A stretch of 64,000 nucleotides of DNA from Desulfitobacterium hafniense DCB-2 (GTDB lineage: Bacteria > Bacillota > Desulfitobacteriia > Desulfitobacteriales > Desulfitobacteriaceae). This document shows, one piece after another, positions 1-8,026 of this stretch. The stretch is from contig NC_011830.1 of the NCBI RefSeq assembly GCF_000021925.1, positions 2,008,501 to 2,072,500 on the forward strand, read 5' to 3'. Every line of letters starts with the position of its first letter. Positions within the stretch are counted from its first letter, which is position 1. The notes under the pieces were generated by a model. That model was not told the DNA's origin and made no database searches. It worked only from the letters and a program-made list of their open reading frames with translations. The position numbers and the translations under genes are program-made.

Positions 1-1407
1 GAGACTCAGCTGAAGCTTAATCAAACCAATGAATTGCTGACAGAGAGCAACAGTAATCTGATTAAGGTAATTCACGAGTTAAACACCACGATGGACACCC
101 TGGAGACGACACTGGAAGTCATGGACGAAGGGATTATCACCCTTGATCCCTCAGGAAGGATCATTAACATGAATCGGGAGGTAACCCGGATTTTTAAAAT
201 AAGGCCCGAGGAAAAATCTCATAAAAACATCAATGAATTTTTGCATACACACTCTCAGGTTGCAGCCCTGATCACGGCCGGAAAAAGTGTGGACATTGAA
301 GAAAATCTCGTCATCGGCAATGATGAGCAACCCTATATAATTAATATCCGGCCGGTGCTGAACAAAAAGACCCAGCAGATCGAAGCCGCTGTCTTACGGC
401 TCAATCATGTGGATAAAGTCAATGCTCAAGCGGCCAATCGTACGGGTTCCATTGCCACCTATAGCTTTGAATGCATCGTCGGTGAATCTGAAGAAATAAA
501 GAAAGCCGTCTCCATTGCCAGACGTTTTGCAACCTCATCGGAAAATGTCCTGCTCATGGGTGAAAGCGGGACAGGCAAGGAACTTTTTGCCCAAGCGATC
601 CATAATCATTCCTGCCCGCTGGGACCTTTTATGGCGGTCAACTGTGCGGCCATGCCCCGGGAATTGATTGAGAGCGAGCTTTTTGGCTATGAAGGGGGAA
701 GCTTTACCGGGGCTGAACGGACTGGCAGACCGGGGAAAATCGAGTTGGCCCATGGCGGCACACTTTTTCTCGATGAAATTGGGGACATGCCCCTTGAGCT
801 CCAGGCCGTTTTGCTGAGAGCTTTGGAAGATAAGCAAATCATGCGGATCGGCGGCCGGCGCTACAAAAAAGTAGACTTCAGACTGATTGCCGCCACCAAT
901 AAAAATTTATTCAAAATGGTCAAGGAAAGACAATATCGGGAAGATTTGTATTTCCGGCTTTCTGTATTGACCATCACTATTCCTTCCTTAAGAAACAGAA
1001 AAAATGATATTGATGTGCTGAGTCAATATTTCATCAAAAACTACTGTCAAAAGCAGGGGTGGAAGACCCCTAAGATCACGAAAGGAGCCCTCAGGAAGAT
1101 TCAGGAATACGAATGGCCGGGCAACGTAAGACAGCTGCAAAATGCGCTGATTTATGCCGTCAACTCGGCCCACAATGATGTTATCGATACCGATAGCCTC
1201 CCTCAATATATCCTGCTGGACTCCAGTCCATTTCAGGATGAGCCTAATTTCACAACTGATTCCCTATCTTTGGAACATTTGGAAAAAAATGCTATAAAAA
1301 CTGCGCTGCTTCATGCTAAAAATTCCATACCGGATGCCGCTAAATTATTGGGGATCAGCCGCTCAACCTTATATCGGAAATTAAAAGATTATGGCTTTGA
1401 GTACTGA
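1..1407 (+). CDS. sigma-54-dependent enhancer-binding regulator, 5' truncated by window edge
   Basis: The frame is open from base 1, so the true start lies upstream. What remains is the C-terminal part of an AcoR-like activator. Counting from the first Met (base 34), a PAS-like domain covers about residues 20-120 and the AAA+ domain about 145-370. The Walker A motif GESGTGKE is at 176-183, the sigma-54 contact loop reads GSFTGA near 222-227, and Walker B (FLDEIGD) is near 245-251. A Fis-type helix-turn-helix occupies the last 45 residues. It closely resembles the complete activator at 27622-29781, which has a GAF-like N-terminus that is probably lost here only because of the window edge. The likely role is activating -24/-12 promoters in response to a substrate. 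A terminator follows at 1417. Confidence 0.93.
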   Translation, partial: ETQLKLNQTNELLTESNSNLIKVIHELNTTMDTLETTLEVMDEGIITLDPSGRIINMNREVTRIFKIRPEEKSHKNINEFLHTHSQVAALITAGKSVDIEENLVIGNDEQPYIINIRPVLNKKTQQIEAAVLRLNHVDKVNAQAANRTGSIATYSFECIVGESEEIKKAVSIARRFATSSENVLLMGESGTGKELFAQAIHNHSCPLGPFMAVNCAAMPRELIESELFGYEGGSFTGAERTGRPGKIELAHGGTLFLDEIGDMPLELQAVLLRALEDKQIMRIGGRRYKKVDFRLIAATNKNLFKMVKERQYREDLYFRLSVLTITIPSLRNRKNDIDVLSQYFIKNYCQKQGWKTPKITKGALRKIQEYEWPGNVRQLQNALIYAVNSAHNDVIDTDSLPQYILLDSSPFQDEPNFTTDSLSLEHLEKNAIKTALLHAKNSIPDAAKLLGISRSTLYRKLKDYGFEY

Positions 1408-1416
1408 AGACCCAAG

Positions 1417-1443
1417 AACCCTTTGCTGAGGCAGAGGGTTTTT
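1417..1443 (+). terminator. intrinsic terminator after the first activator
   Basis: The inverted repeat aaccctttgc / gcagagggtt, with one mispaired base and a TGAG loop, is followed by a run of T. It starts ten bases after the regulator stop codon. Confidence 0.75.
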
Positions 1444-1538
1444 CATATTGAAAATTATTTCTAAAAATAATACACGTTTTGGGACAAAAATTTATGAGGA
1501 TTAACCTTCAGATCTGACAGAGAGCGGGTTTGTTGGTT

Positions 1539-1554
1539 TGGCACGGATTTTGCA
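1539..1554 (+). promoter_or_regulatory. sigma-54 (-24/-12) promoter before nucleoside hydrolase
   Basis: TGGCACGGATTTTGCA matches the consensus TGGCAC-N5-TTGCA, with exactly ten bases between the GG and GC dinucleotides. It lies about 50 bp upstream of the start at 1606 and immediately downstream of an activator gene. Confidence 0.88.
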
Positions 1555-1605
1555 TATAAATTATTGCAGAGGCGCTGGCAGCAATAACTTGCGGAGGGAT
1601 AGGAA

Positions 1606-2505
1606 ATGAAGATAATCTATGATTGTGATAACACCATGGGTGTTCCAGGGTGCGATATAGTTGACGGACTGTCTTTACTCTATTTATTGGGTAAAGAGGA
1701 GCTCGACATCTGCGCAATTACCACCACCTATGGCAACAGCAAAGTCGATATCGTTTATCAAAATACAGTGAATATGCTCAGTGAGATCGGCCGCAGGGAT
1801 ATTCCTGTGTACAAAGGGTGTACTAATCGCTATGGGCTTGATAGTGAGGCAACGGATTATTTGGTAAAGATGGTGAACGATCACCCTGGTGAAATCTCTA
1901 TTTTAGCAACAGGAGCCCTGACCAACCTCTACGCGGCCTATATTAAAGATCAGAATTTTTTCAGGAAATTGGATCGGTTGGTGGTCATGGGTGGGTTAAC
2001 TCATGACGTAATACCGGACGGGAAAGCATTTGATGAGTGGAACTTATCAGTTGACCCGGCAGCCACCCATTGGGTTTTAAAGGAAGGAAAAGATCTTTTT
2101 CTCATCACACGGGATATGGACATTAATGTTTCTGTATCTACTGCGGATTTCATCCACAGACTGACCAGGAATCGGAGTCCAATCGGCCGCTATATAGTGG
2201 AACGCTCCATTTCCTGGCTGGAATACACGATGCTGCATCTAAAAAGCAATTGCTTTTATCTGGGGGATCTTGTGGCGGCGGTCTATCTTGTCAATCCGCA
2301 GTTTTTTGAAGATCAGCAGCAAATCATTTCTTTAAGTACCAAAACGATCAGCAAAGGCTTATTATGCCCCACGGATAACAGGCAGGAAGGGCAAACGATC
2401 CACTTGCCAACACTTCGCCATCGGGATGATTTTGTGGAGGATATCTATACTACTTGGCTGAAGGCAGACTGCGGTTTTGTAAAGGAAATAGGAGGAGGTT
2501 GGTAA
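1606..2505 (+). CDS. nucleoside hydrolase (IU-nucleoside hydrolase family)
   Basis: The 299-residue protein matches the family length. The N-terminal metal-binding segment begins IIYDCDNTMG and continues with two spaced aspartates (CDIVDGL). This is a variant of the canonical DxDxxxDD Ca2+ site, with Val in place of one Asp. ATGALTNL and the later DEWN-SVDPAATHWVL segment are typical of the family's substrate-binding core. The predicted reaction is hydrolysis of a ribonucleoside or N-riboside to free base plus ribose in the cytoplasm. The start follows GGAGGG-type spacing at 1594-1600. It is first in a sigma-54 operon with the zinc-ribbon gene one base downstream. The substrate is unknown. 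Confidence 0.85.
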   Translation: MKIIYDCDNTMGVPGCDIVDGLSLLYLLGKEELDICAITTTYGNSKVDIVYQNTVNMLSEIGRRDIPVYKGCTNRYGLDSEATDYLVKMVNDHPGEISILATGALTNLYAAYIKDQNFFRKLDRLVVMGGLTHDVIPDGKAFDEWNLSVDPAATHWVLKEGKDLFLITRDMDINVSVSTADFIHRLTRNRSPIGRYIVERSISWLEYTMLHLKSNCFYLGDLVAAVYLVNPQFFEDQQQIISLSTKTISKGLLCPTDNRQEGQTIHLPTLRHRDDFVEDIYTTWLKADCGFVKEIGGGW

Positions 2506-2506
2506 A

Positions 2507-2773
2507 ATGTGCTGGTCGTGCAATCCATTCTGTGGGAATTGTAAACCGCCCCAACCCCGCCCTAAAGTTTGTCCGAAATGCAAAACCCTGAACTTTGATG
2601 ATCCCGATGAAGCCGTAAAATGCAAGAAATGCGGAGGAGAGTTGCCCAAGCGTCCGCCTCGTCCTGTGGTGCACTGTCTTTTGGCCGGTATAAGCTGCTC
2701 CAACCCCTGCAATAAATATAAGACGGCGCCGGAGGATGGGATAGTAAGGCCTTGTAAATATAATCCCCAGTGA
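2507..2773 (+). CDS. small Cys-rich zinc-ribbon protein, 88 aa
   Basis: The protein begins MCWSCNPFCGNC. It has a central zinc ribbon (CPKC then CKKCGG about 17 residues later) and a C-terminal Cys patch (HCLLAGISCSNPC). There is no signal peptide or membrane segment. It starts one base after the nucleoside hydrolase stop, so the two are probably translationally coupled. The layout (Cys-rich head, ribbon, C-x-C-x3-PC-like tail) matches the 86-residue protein at 29932-30192. Shorter relatives beginning MCFRPA lie at 7610 and 27083. Function is unknown; metal or Fe-S handling, or protein-protein contact, is possible. Confidence 0.85.
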   Translation: MCWSCNPFCGNCKPPQPRPKVCPKCKTLNFDDPDEAVKCKKCGGELPKRPPRPVVHCLLAGISCSNPCNKYKTAPEDGIVRPCKYNPQ

Positions 2774-2816
2774 AGACTTCACTCTGAAACATCACTCTTC
2801 ATAAAGAAATAGGTTT

Positions 2817-2856
2817 AACCCCCTGCTCAAACTAATATGGGCAAGGGGGTTTTGTT
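2817..2856 (+). terminator. intrinsic terminator after zinc-ribbon gene
   Basis: AACCCCCTGC pairs with GCAAGGGGGTT (one bulged base) and is followed by a T-rich tract. It lies 44 bp beyond the zinc-ribbon stop codon. Confidence 0.8.
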
Positions 2857-3076
2857 GTTATAGTTGCTATTATTCCTGGGCAGCCGATCTGAAAATGATT
2901 CGAAAATGACACAATAATCACAAAAGAGGACGCTTGAGAAAAAGGCGGAGCTGAGCCATTTGTGAAGTCCTATACAATCCTGGTCATCTCAAATTAAGAT
3001 GAAACACAAAGCCGCAAAAAGTGCAGATAAGGGCGGAACCCAGTCATTATGCGGGTTGTAGATCGATGTATTAAGT

Positions 3077-3092
3077 TGGCACGCTTATTGCA
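3077..3092 (+). promoter_or_regulatory. sigma-54 promoter of molybdoenzyme A operon
   Basis: TGGCACGCTTATTGCA is a full -24/-12 match with GG-N10-GC spacing. The start codon of the molybdoenzyme is 150 bp downstream, leaving a leader that contains a hairpin. Confidence 0.9.
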
Positions 3093-3125
3093 TTAAACAG
3101 TGGCGTACAACCTAAATTTATTAAT

Positions 3126-3166
3126 TCCGGCTGGAACCCTTCCACGGTCAGCAAGGGTGGGCCGGA
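3126..3166 (+). promoter_or_regulatory. leader hairpin with short T tract
   Basis: The arms TCCGGC...ACCCTT and AAGGGT...GCCGGA pair around an 11-base loop and are followed by TTTT. It sits between the sigma-54 promoter and the molybdoenzyme start, so it could be an attenuator or an mRNA-stabilising stem. It does not obviously match the molybdenum-cofactor riboswitch. Confidence 0.5.
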
Positions 3167-3241
3167 TTTTAAGGGGGGTGTCCGTTAAATTCTATCTAAA
3201 TCATGAGACTACCTGAAAATACGAAAGGGTGAGAAAACAAA

Positions 3242-5476
3242 ATGGAAAAACAATGGAAAAAAACGCTGGACGACGGTTCGTATACCGTGAGAACATGTGG
3301 ATGGTCACCGCCGGGAGATCACCCTGTAGGTTGCGGTATGATTCTGACTGTCAAAGAAGGCAGACTCATCAAGGTAGAAGGAGATCCTGAACATCCCATC
3401 ACCAATGGCAGACTGTGCGTGAGGTGTCTGACTCTCCCAGAATATACTCATCATCCCCAACGGGTTATCTATCCGATGAAACGCCTTGGTGCCAAAGGAG
3501 AAAACAAATGGCAACGGATCTCCTGGGATGAAGCATGGGATACCATCGTCGACAAAATCAATTATTTCAAAGAGAACCATGGTGCTGAATCCATCGTTGT
3601 CTTTGGCGGAACGGGCCGTGAAGCCTGTCTGTACTATTACCCCCTGGGCTTTGCTTCCATCGGCACACCAAACGTTTGCTACCCGCAAAGCGGTTGGTCC
3701 TGCTACGGCCCACGCTGTGCTATCACCGACTATATTCTGGGTGCAGGCTATCCTGAAATCGACTTTGCCGGTCACTTTGAAGACCGCTATAACCATCCGG
3801 GCTGGAAGGCTCCTGAATATCTCATGCTCTGGGGTAAAGAACCCCTGAAGTCCAATCCCGACGGCTTCTTCGGTCACTCTGTTATTGATATGATGAAGCT
3901 GGGAACCAAGATCATCATGGTTGACCCAAGGATCAGCTGGCTCGCTACCAGAGCTGAGCATGTCCTTCAACTCAGACCCGGTTCGGACACCGCCCTTGCT
4001 TTAGGACTGCTTCACGTAATCATTAAAGAAGAGCTTTACGATCATGATTTTGTAGAAAACTGGTGCTATGGCTGGGATGAATTCGTAGAGCGGGTTATGG
4101 AATACCCACCTGAGAAGGTTTCCGAAATCACCTGGGTTCCTGCTGAAAAGATTTATGAAGTGGCCCGTGTCTTCGCCAAAGCTAAACCGGCAAGCCTTGG
4201 CTGGGGATTAGCTGTCGACCAGAATCCCAATGGGGTTCAACTGGGTCATGCCTTACTGGCTATGATTGCGATCACCGGTAACCTTGATGTACCTGGTGGA
4301 GTAACAATCGGACCACCTGCATCCCTTATGGGCAAATGGCGTGTTGAATCACGTTCAAATCTCTCCGAAGAACTTTGGAATAAGAGAATTGGGGCAGAGC
4401 AATGGCCAGCAGTGAGCACCGCTTTGGCGACAACTCACCCCGATGAAACCTTGAATACTTTGGAAACAGGTAAGCCTTACAAATTGAGAATGGGCTGGTT
4501 CAACAGCAGCAACTTCATCACCCCCACCAACTCAGCTCAACCGGATCGTTGGTATCGGGCCCTGCAGTCCTTGGAGTTCAGTGTTGTACAGGATACCTTC
4601 ATGACACCTACGGCCATGGCTTTTGCCGACATTTTCTTACCGCTGCCCACCTTTGCCGAGCATGATGGCGTGGTTCTGACTCACTATGGACGGAATGCCG
4701 TATTTGCAGGCGCTATGAACAAAGCCTTAACGGTGGGCGAAACAAAGTCTGACCTCGAAGTCTGTTTTGAACTGGGTAAAAGACTCAATCCCAAAGCCTG
4801 GCCTTGGGACAATGTTTCCGATTTCTTCACTGAGCAGCTTAAACCTGATACAGGGTTTGGCTTTGAAGAGCTGCGTGAAAAAGGCCTCTATCAACCCGGC
4901 TATACCTATAAAAAACATGAAAAGGGTCTCCTGAGATTTGATGGCGAGCCTGGATTTAATACGGTTACCGGAATGGTTGAATTGTGCTCTACTCTGTTTG
5001 AATCCTGGGGCGATGATGCTCTGCCTTATCATGAAGAGCCGCCTTACAGCCCTTACAGCACACCGGAGCTTGCTAAAGAATATCCCTTGACCTTAACAAC
5101 CGGCGCCAGAAAATATACCTCCTTCCATTCAGAACACAGACAGCTCAAAACCTTGCGGGAAATTGATCCTAACCCGGAAATGGAAATCCATCCGGAAACC
5201 GCGGCTGAGTTAGGCATCATCGAAGGGGACTGGGTCGTTATTGAAAACATGTTTGGGAAGGCCAGAATGGTCGCTCATCTTACTGAGGCCATTCATCCCA
5301 AAGTTGTCCATGCTACTCATGGCTGGTGGTTCCCGGAGAAAGAAGCTGCAGAACCGTCCCTCTTTGGCGTGTGGGAATCCAATATCAATACCTTGATGCC
5401 CCACCAACATAATGGAAAACTCGGTTTCGGCGATACCTTTAAGAGTATTCTCTGTAAGGTTTACAGAGAAGCTTAA
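3242..5476 (+). CDS. molybdopterin oxidoreductase A (acetylene hydratase / catechol dehydroxylase-like)
   Basis: This 744-residue DMSO-reductase-superfamily catalytic subunit has no Tat signal, so it is cytoplasmic. The N-terminal Fe-S segment holds C-x11-C and LCVRC. The position aligned with the second Cys of paralogue B is Asp (GDHPVGC). The probable Mo/W ligand is the Cys of GWSCYGPR near residue 160, conserved as SCYxPR in paralogues B and C. The FHSEHRQL and HGWWFPE segments belong to the C-terminal cofactor-binding domain. It is followed 28 bp later by a two-cluster Fe-S subunit. The family includes acetylene hydratase and gut bacterial catechol dehydroxylases; the substrate here cannot be read from sequence. 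It lies behind a sigma-54 promoter. Confidence 0.92.
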   Translation: MEKQWKKTLDDGSYTVRTCGWSPPGDHPVGCGMILTVKEGRLIKVEGDPEHPITNGRLCVRCLTLPEYTHHPQRVIYPMKRLGAKGENKWQRISWDEAWDTIVDKINYFKENHGAESIVVFGGTGREACLYYYPLGFASIGTPNVCYPQSGWSCYGPRCAITDYILGAGYPEIDFAGHFEDRYNHPGWKAPEYLMLWGKEPLKSNPDGFFGHSVIDMMKLGTKIIMVDPRISWLATRAEHVLQLRPGSDTALALGLLHVIIKEELYDHDFVENWCYGWDEFVERVMEYPPEKVSEITWVPAEKIYEVARVFAKAKPASLGWGLAVDQNPNGVQLGHALLAMIAITGNLDVPGGVTIGPPASLMGKWRVESRSNLSEELWNKRIGAEQWPAVSTALATTHPDETLNTLETGKPYKLRMGWFNSSNFITPTNSAQPDRWYRALQSLEFSVVQDTFMTPTAMAFADIFLPLPTFAEHDGVVLTHYGRNAVFAGAMNKALTVGETKSDLEVCFELGKRLNPKAWPWDNVSDFFTEQLKPDTGFGFEELREKGLYQPGYTYKKHEKGLLRFDGEPGFNTVTGMVELCSTLFESWGDDALPYHEEPPYSPYSTPELAKEYPLTLTTGARKYTSFHSEHRQLKTLREIDPNPEMEIHPETAAELGIIEGDWVVIENMFGKARMVAHLTEAIHPKVVHATHGWWFPEKEAAEPSLFGVWESNINTLMPHQHNGKLGFGDTFKSILCKVYREA

Positions 5477-5504
5477 GATGAACTGAAGAAAGGAGGAACT
5501 AAAA

Positions 5505-5840
5505 ATGGCGAAATATGGCTTGATGATCGATTATGAATATTGTACTGGCTGTCACTCTTGTGAAGTTGCCTGTAAAAACGAAAAGAATCTTCCCGTCGGA
5601 AAATGGGGGATCAAACTGACCGAGGTGGGTCCCTGGAAAATTGATTCGGAAAAATGGGAATGGAACTATGTTCCTGTTCCGACTAACTTTTGTGATGTGT
5701 GTGAAGAGCGCATTAAAGATGGAAAAAAACCTTCTTGTGTCCTGCATTGCTTAGGTCAGGCTATGGAATACGGCCCTGTGGAAGAACTAGCCAAAAAGAT
5801 GGCTGAAAAAGGTAAAAAGGTAGTTATGTTTCTTCCTTAA
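5505..5840 (+). CDS. short 4Fe-4S ferredoxin-like electron-transfer subunit A
   Basis: The 111-residue partner of the preceding molybdoenzyme carries CTGCHSCEVAC at the N-terminus, then CDVC and PSCVLHC, eight Cys for two [4Fe-4S] clusters. DmsB/PhsB-type subunits have about 180-200 residues and four clusters; the central two-cluster insert is absent. It has a strong ribosome site (AAAGGAGGAAC) seven bases before ATG. Near-identical layout is seen at 34925 and 38941, each directly after a related molybdoenzyme, so it very probably shuttles electrons to or from the Mo site. Confidence 0.92.
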   Translation: MAKYGLMIDYEYCTGCHSCEVACKNEKNLPVGKWGIKLTEVGPWKIDSEKWEWNYVPVPTNFCDVCEERIKDGKKPSCVLHCLGQAMEYGPVEELAKKMAEKGKKVVMFLP

Positions 5841-5895
5841 GGTTAAGGTTGCCCGGAAAATAAGCTCCAATGTTTTGTTGAACGGAGGTTAAGGT

Positions 5896-6117
5896 ATGAC
5901 TAAAGAAGAATTTTTGGCACTCGATGGCAAAGCACAGCTCAAGTATCTCAATGAAGAAGCTGGCAAAGGTCTAAGTTTCAATGAAATCTCCGCAGCGCTT
6001 AAGATGACGAAAAAGGAATTCGAGAAATTTGGATTATACTATGTCAAAGATAAATTCATGCTCAAGCCGATGAGGGGCTATCAAACCACCGTACGCAGCG
6101 GCAATGAAAAGAGTTAA
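5896..6117 (+). CDS. hypothetical small protein, 73 aa
   Basis: Start is ATG after CGGAGG with good spacing. The protein is basic and helical, with a central segment (LSFNEISAALKMTKKEFEKFG) that reads like a small helix-turn-helix. There are no Cys residues and no membrane segment. It lies 55 bp after the Fe-S subunit in the same direction, so it is probably the last gene of the molybdoenzyme A transcript. Function is not recognised; a small regulator or accessory factor is possible. Confidence 0.65.
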   Translation: MTKEEFLALDGKAQLKYLNEEAGKGLSFNEISAALKMTKKEFEKFGLYYVKDKFMLKPMRGYQTTVRSGNEKS

Positions 6118-6158
6118 ATTCATCCTTGAATAGGGCTTTAAGTTAATTAAATCCACCG

Positions 6159-6254
6159 GCACTATTGCTTTGAGTGTACTTGAAGTTATCATCCATATAA
6201 CTACATCATAGCTGATCGGATTAATTGACTTCAAGGTACATCATGCAATAGTGC
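6159..6254. repeat. long imperfect inverted repeat, 28/27-bp arms
   Basis: The left arm (6159-6186, beginning GCACTATTGC) is complementary to the right arm (6228-6254, ending GCAATAGTGC) with a few mismatches, separated by about 41 bp. It lies between the 73-residue gene and the MFS carrier. It could fold as an RNA stem (processing or attenuation) or be a small mobile-element remnant. No transposase is present. Confidence 0.6.
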
Positions 6255-6299
6255 TGTATTTATTTTTGCCAATGAATAAGCGTAATGGAGGAATGTAGA

Positions 6300-7565
6300 T
6301 TGACTCAGTCAAAAAGTTCATTACACTATGGCTGGCTTGTTGTTTTCGGAGGGTTTTTAACCCAGATTATTCTCATGTGCGGCGTCCAATTTGTTCCTAT
6401 CCTGATGGCGCCGATTAAGCAGTCCCTGGAATTATCGAATACATCGGCAGGCACTATCGTATCCGTCTTTGGCCTTTGCTATGCCGGCTGTTCCTTTATT
6501 TGGGGATATCTGGCTGACCGGGCAGGGGCGAGAACAGCCGTATCTCTGGCCGGTCTGGTCTTAGGCATTGCCGTCATACTTTTTGGACTGCTTGCCGACA
6601 GCTTCCTCAAAGCAGTGCTGATCATTGCTCTGGTCGGTTTCGGGGCGGCCGGTGTCTACAGTGCCACGATTCCCAAGTTGATTGGTGCCTGGTTCCATCC
6701 CAGCAAACGGGGCAGAGCCATGAGCACCATTACGGCAGGGGGCGTGCTGACGGGAGCAGCTTTCGGAATTGTGCTGCCCCAATTGGCTAAGGCCTATGGC
6801 TGGCAAACAGCCGCTGTCATTTTAGGAGTGCTGGCCATTATTTGTACTGTTGTAATCTATTTAGTCGTCAGAAATAAGCCTTCTGAAAAAGGTTTGATTC
6901 CGGTGGGAACCCCCGCCGATCAGGTTGTGAAAGCTGCTCCGGCTATGAAAGATGCCGGCTTCAAAGATGTGCTTAAAATGAAAGTTACCTGGCATGTGTC
7001 CAGTATGTTCATTTTCTGGCAGGTTGCTTATATGACAGCCACGGCTTTCGTTGCGGTATCCTTTGTCAATGCCGGTTTTACGGCTGTACAAGGTGGTTTG
7101 GCTGTAACGATTTATAACTTATGCCAGCTAATCGGGCAACAAATATGGGGGCCCCTGTCCGATCGGTTGGAACGGAAAACGGTGATCTGCATTGCAGGCA
7201 TCTGGTGGACTGCAGCAACCTTGGGTTACATGTTTATTTATGGCAGTACATTGAACGCCATGTATATCCTCATCGGTGTGATGGGAGTGGGCATGGGCAT
7301 GGTTCCGGTCATCCTGGCCAGTTTCTCGGATTATTTCCCCACAGAAGTCGGCGGCTCCGGTGCAGGGGTTGTTTCCACCATGGGACTGGTGGGCCGTTTC
7401 TTTGGCCCCATGCTTGCCGGTTATGCGGCTGATGCTACGGGCAGCATTACAGGCGCCTTTGGCGTAGGAGCTGCAGCCATGCTGCTGGCATCCCTGGTCG
7501 CCTTTTCACTGCCCTCATTGAAAAAGCAGGCGGCGGTATCTGTCGGTGGAGAAAGTGCCAAATGA
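6300..7565 (+). CDS. MFS transporter (OFA / oxalate-formate antiporter-like)
   Basis: The protein is about 421 residues with roughly 12 hydrophobic segments. It has the N-domain loop GYLADRAGART and the C-domain loop GPLSDRLERKT, which are MFS signature-type sequences between TM2/3 and TM8/9. The TTG start at 6300 is chosen because GGAGG lies eight bases upstream; an in-frame ATG at 6285 would put that site inside the gene. It is probably a carrier for an organic anion handled by the nearby molybdoenzyme. The substrate cannot be assigned. Confidence 0.88.
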   Translation: MTQSKSSLHYGWLVVFGGFLTQIILMCGVQFVPILMAPIKQSLELSNTSAGTIVSVFGLCYAGCSFIWGYLADRAGARTAVSLAGLVLGIAVILFGLLADSFLKAVLIIALVGFGAAGVYSATIPKLIGAWFHPSKRGRAMSTITAGGVLTGAAFGIVLPQLAKAYGWQTAAVILGVLAIICTVVIYLVVRNKPSEKGLIPVGTPADQVVKAAPAMKDAGFKDVLKMKVTWHVSSMFIFWQVAYMTATAFVAVSFVNAGFTAVQGGLAVTIYNLCQLIGQQIWGPLSDRLERKTVICIAGIWWTAATLGYMFIYGSTLNAMYILIGVMGVGMGMVPVILASFSDYFPTEVGGSGAGVVSTMGLVGRFFGPMLAGYAADATGSITGAFGVGAAAMLLASLVAFSLPSLKKQAAVSVGGESAK

Positions 7566-7609
7566 TGTTTTGAATATCCAGTACAAAATTTATGAGGAGG
7601 TAGTTTTAT

Positions 7610-7786
7610 ATGTGTTTTAGACCGGCATCAGCATCAAGACCTATTGAGTGCCCTAATTGTGGAATGAAGGTTCCAGTGGTAGGCGGAGTTAAACAGAAAA
7701 AATGCCCAAAATGCAAAACCGATTTAACTCAGGTGGAAGCAAAACCGGAGGAAAAACCTGAGGGTGAAGCAGGTACAGAGAAGTAA
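7610..7786 (+). CDS. tiny zinc-ribbon protein, 58 aa, MCFRPA family
   Basis: Start ATG follows GAGGAGG. The product begins MCFRPASASR and contains CPNCG and, 15 residues later, CPKCKT, a classic zinc ribbon, then an acidic Glu/Pro-rich tail. It shares the MCFRPA start with the protein at 27083-27271. It lies 44 bp after the MFS carrier, again in a molybdoenzyme/transporter neighbourhood. The function is unknown and the protein is small enough to be missed by automatic callers. Confidence 0.8.
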   Translation: MCFRPASASRPIECPNCGMKVPVVGGVKQKKCPKCKTDLTQVEAKPEEKPEGEAGTEK

Positions 7787-7835
7787 GAGAAGAGAAGCCT
7801 ATGCAACGTAAACTGGTTGCAATCCTTGATTCACA

Positions 7836-7876
7836 AAGGTAGTATAGAGTACGGTGTAACCGCTCTATACTGCCTT
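7836..7876. terminator. hairpin between zinc-ribbon gene and MFS carrier
   Basis: AAGGTAGTATAGAG pairs with CTCTATACTGCCTT around a 13-base loop, with one G-T pair. The T tract after it is poor (TTCT), so it may be a weak terminator or processing signal. The remaining sequence to 8026 contains no credible gene. Confidence 0.5.
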
Positions 7877-8026
7877 CTGAAGCTGGGGTGATGCTGATCT
7901 ATGAAACACATCGGAAATACATCCAGTCGCTCATAAATGTGAAAAGTTTATCATGTCAGGTGCTGAAGGATAAGCTTCGGCAGGTACAGGAACTAAGGTG
8001 CGATGTGAAGGGAGAATTTACTGAAA

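Larger units (their letters stand above)
2774..3241. other. 468-bp intergenic control region before molybdoenzyme A
   Basis: No gene was seen. In order it holds a terminator (2817-2856), two AAAATGA half-sites (about 2892-2912, the second reading AAAATGACAC) that may bind an enhancer-binding protein, a sigma-54 promoter (3077-3092), a leader hairpin (3126-3166), and an SD-like AAGGGGGGTG at 3171-3180 with no downstream start that makes a gene. The true ribosome site for 3242 is the GGGTGAG at 3227-3233. Confidence 0.7.

Noticed and set aside
3077..3241. Molybdenum-cofactor riboswitch in the molybdoenzyme A leader
   Set aside because: Only a simple stem-loop is visible; the multi-stem conserved Moco RNA pattern was not found.
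6157..6170. Sigma-54 promoter at GGCACTATTGC before the first MFS gene
   Set aside because: The GG-to-GC distance is seven rather than ten bases, and it is part of the inverted repeat.
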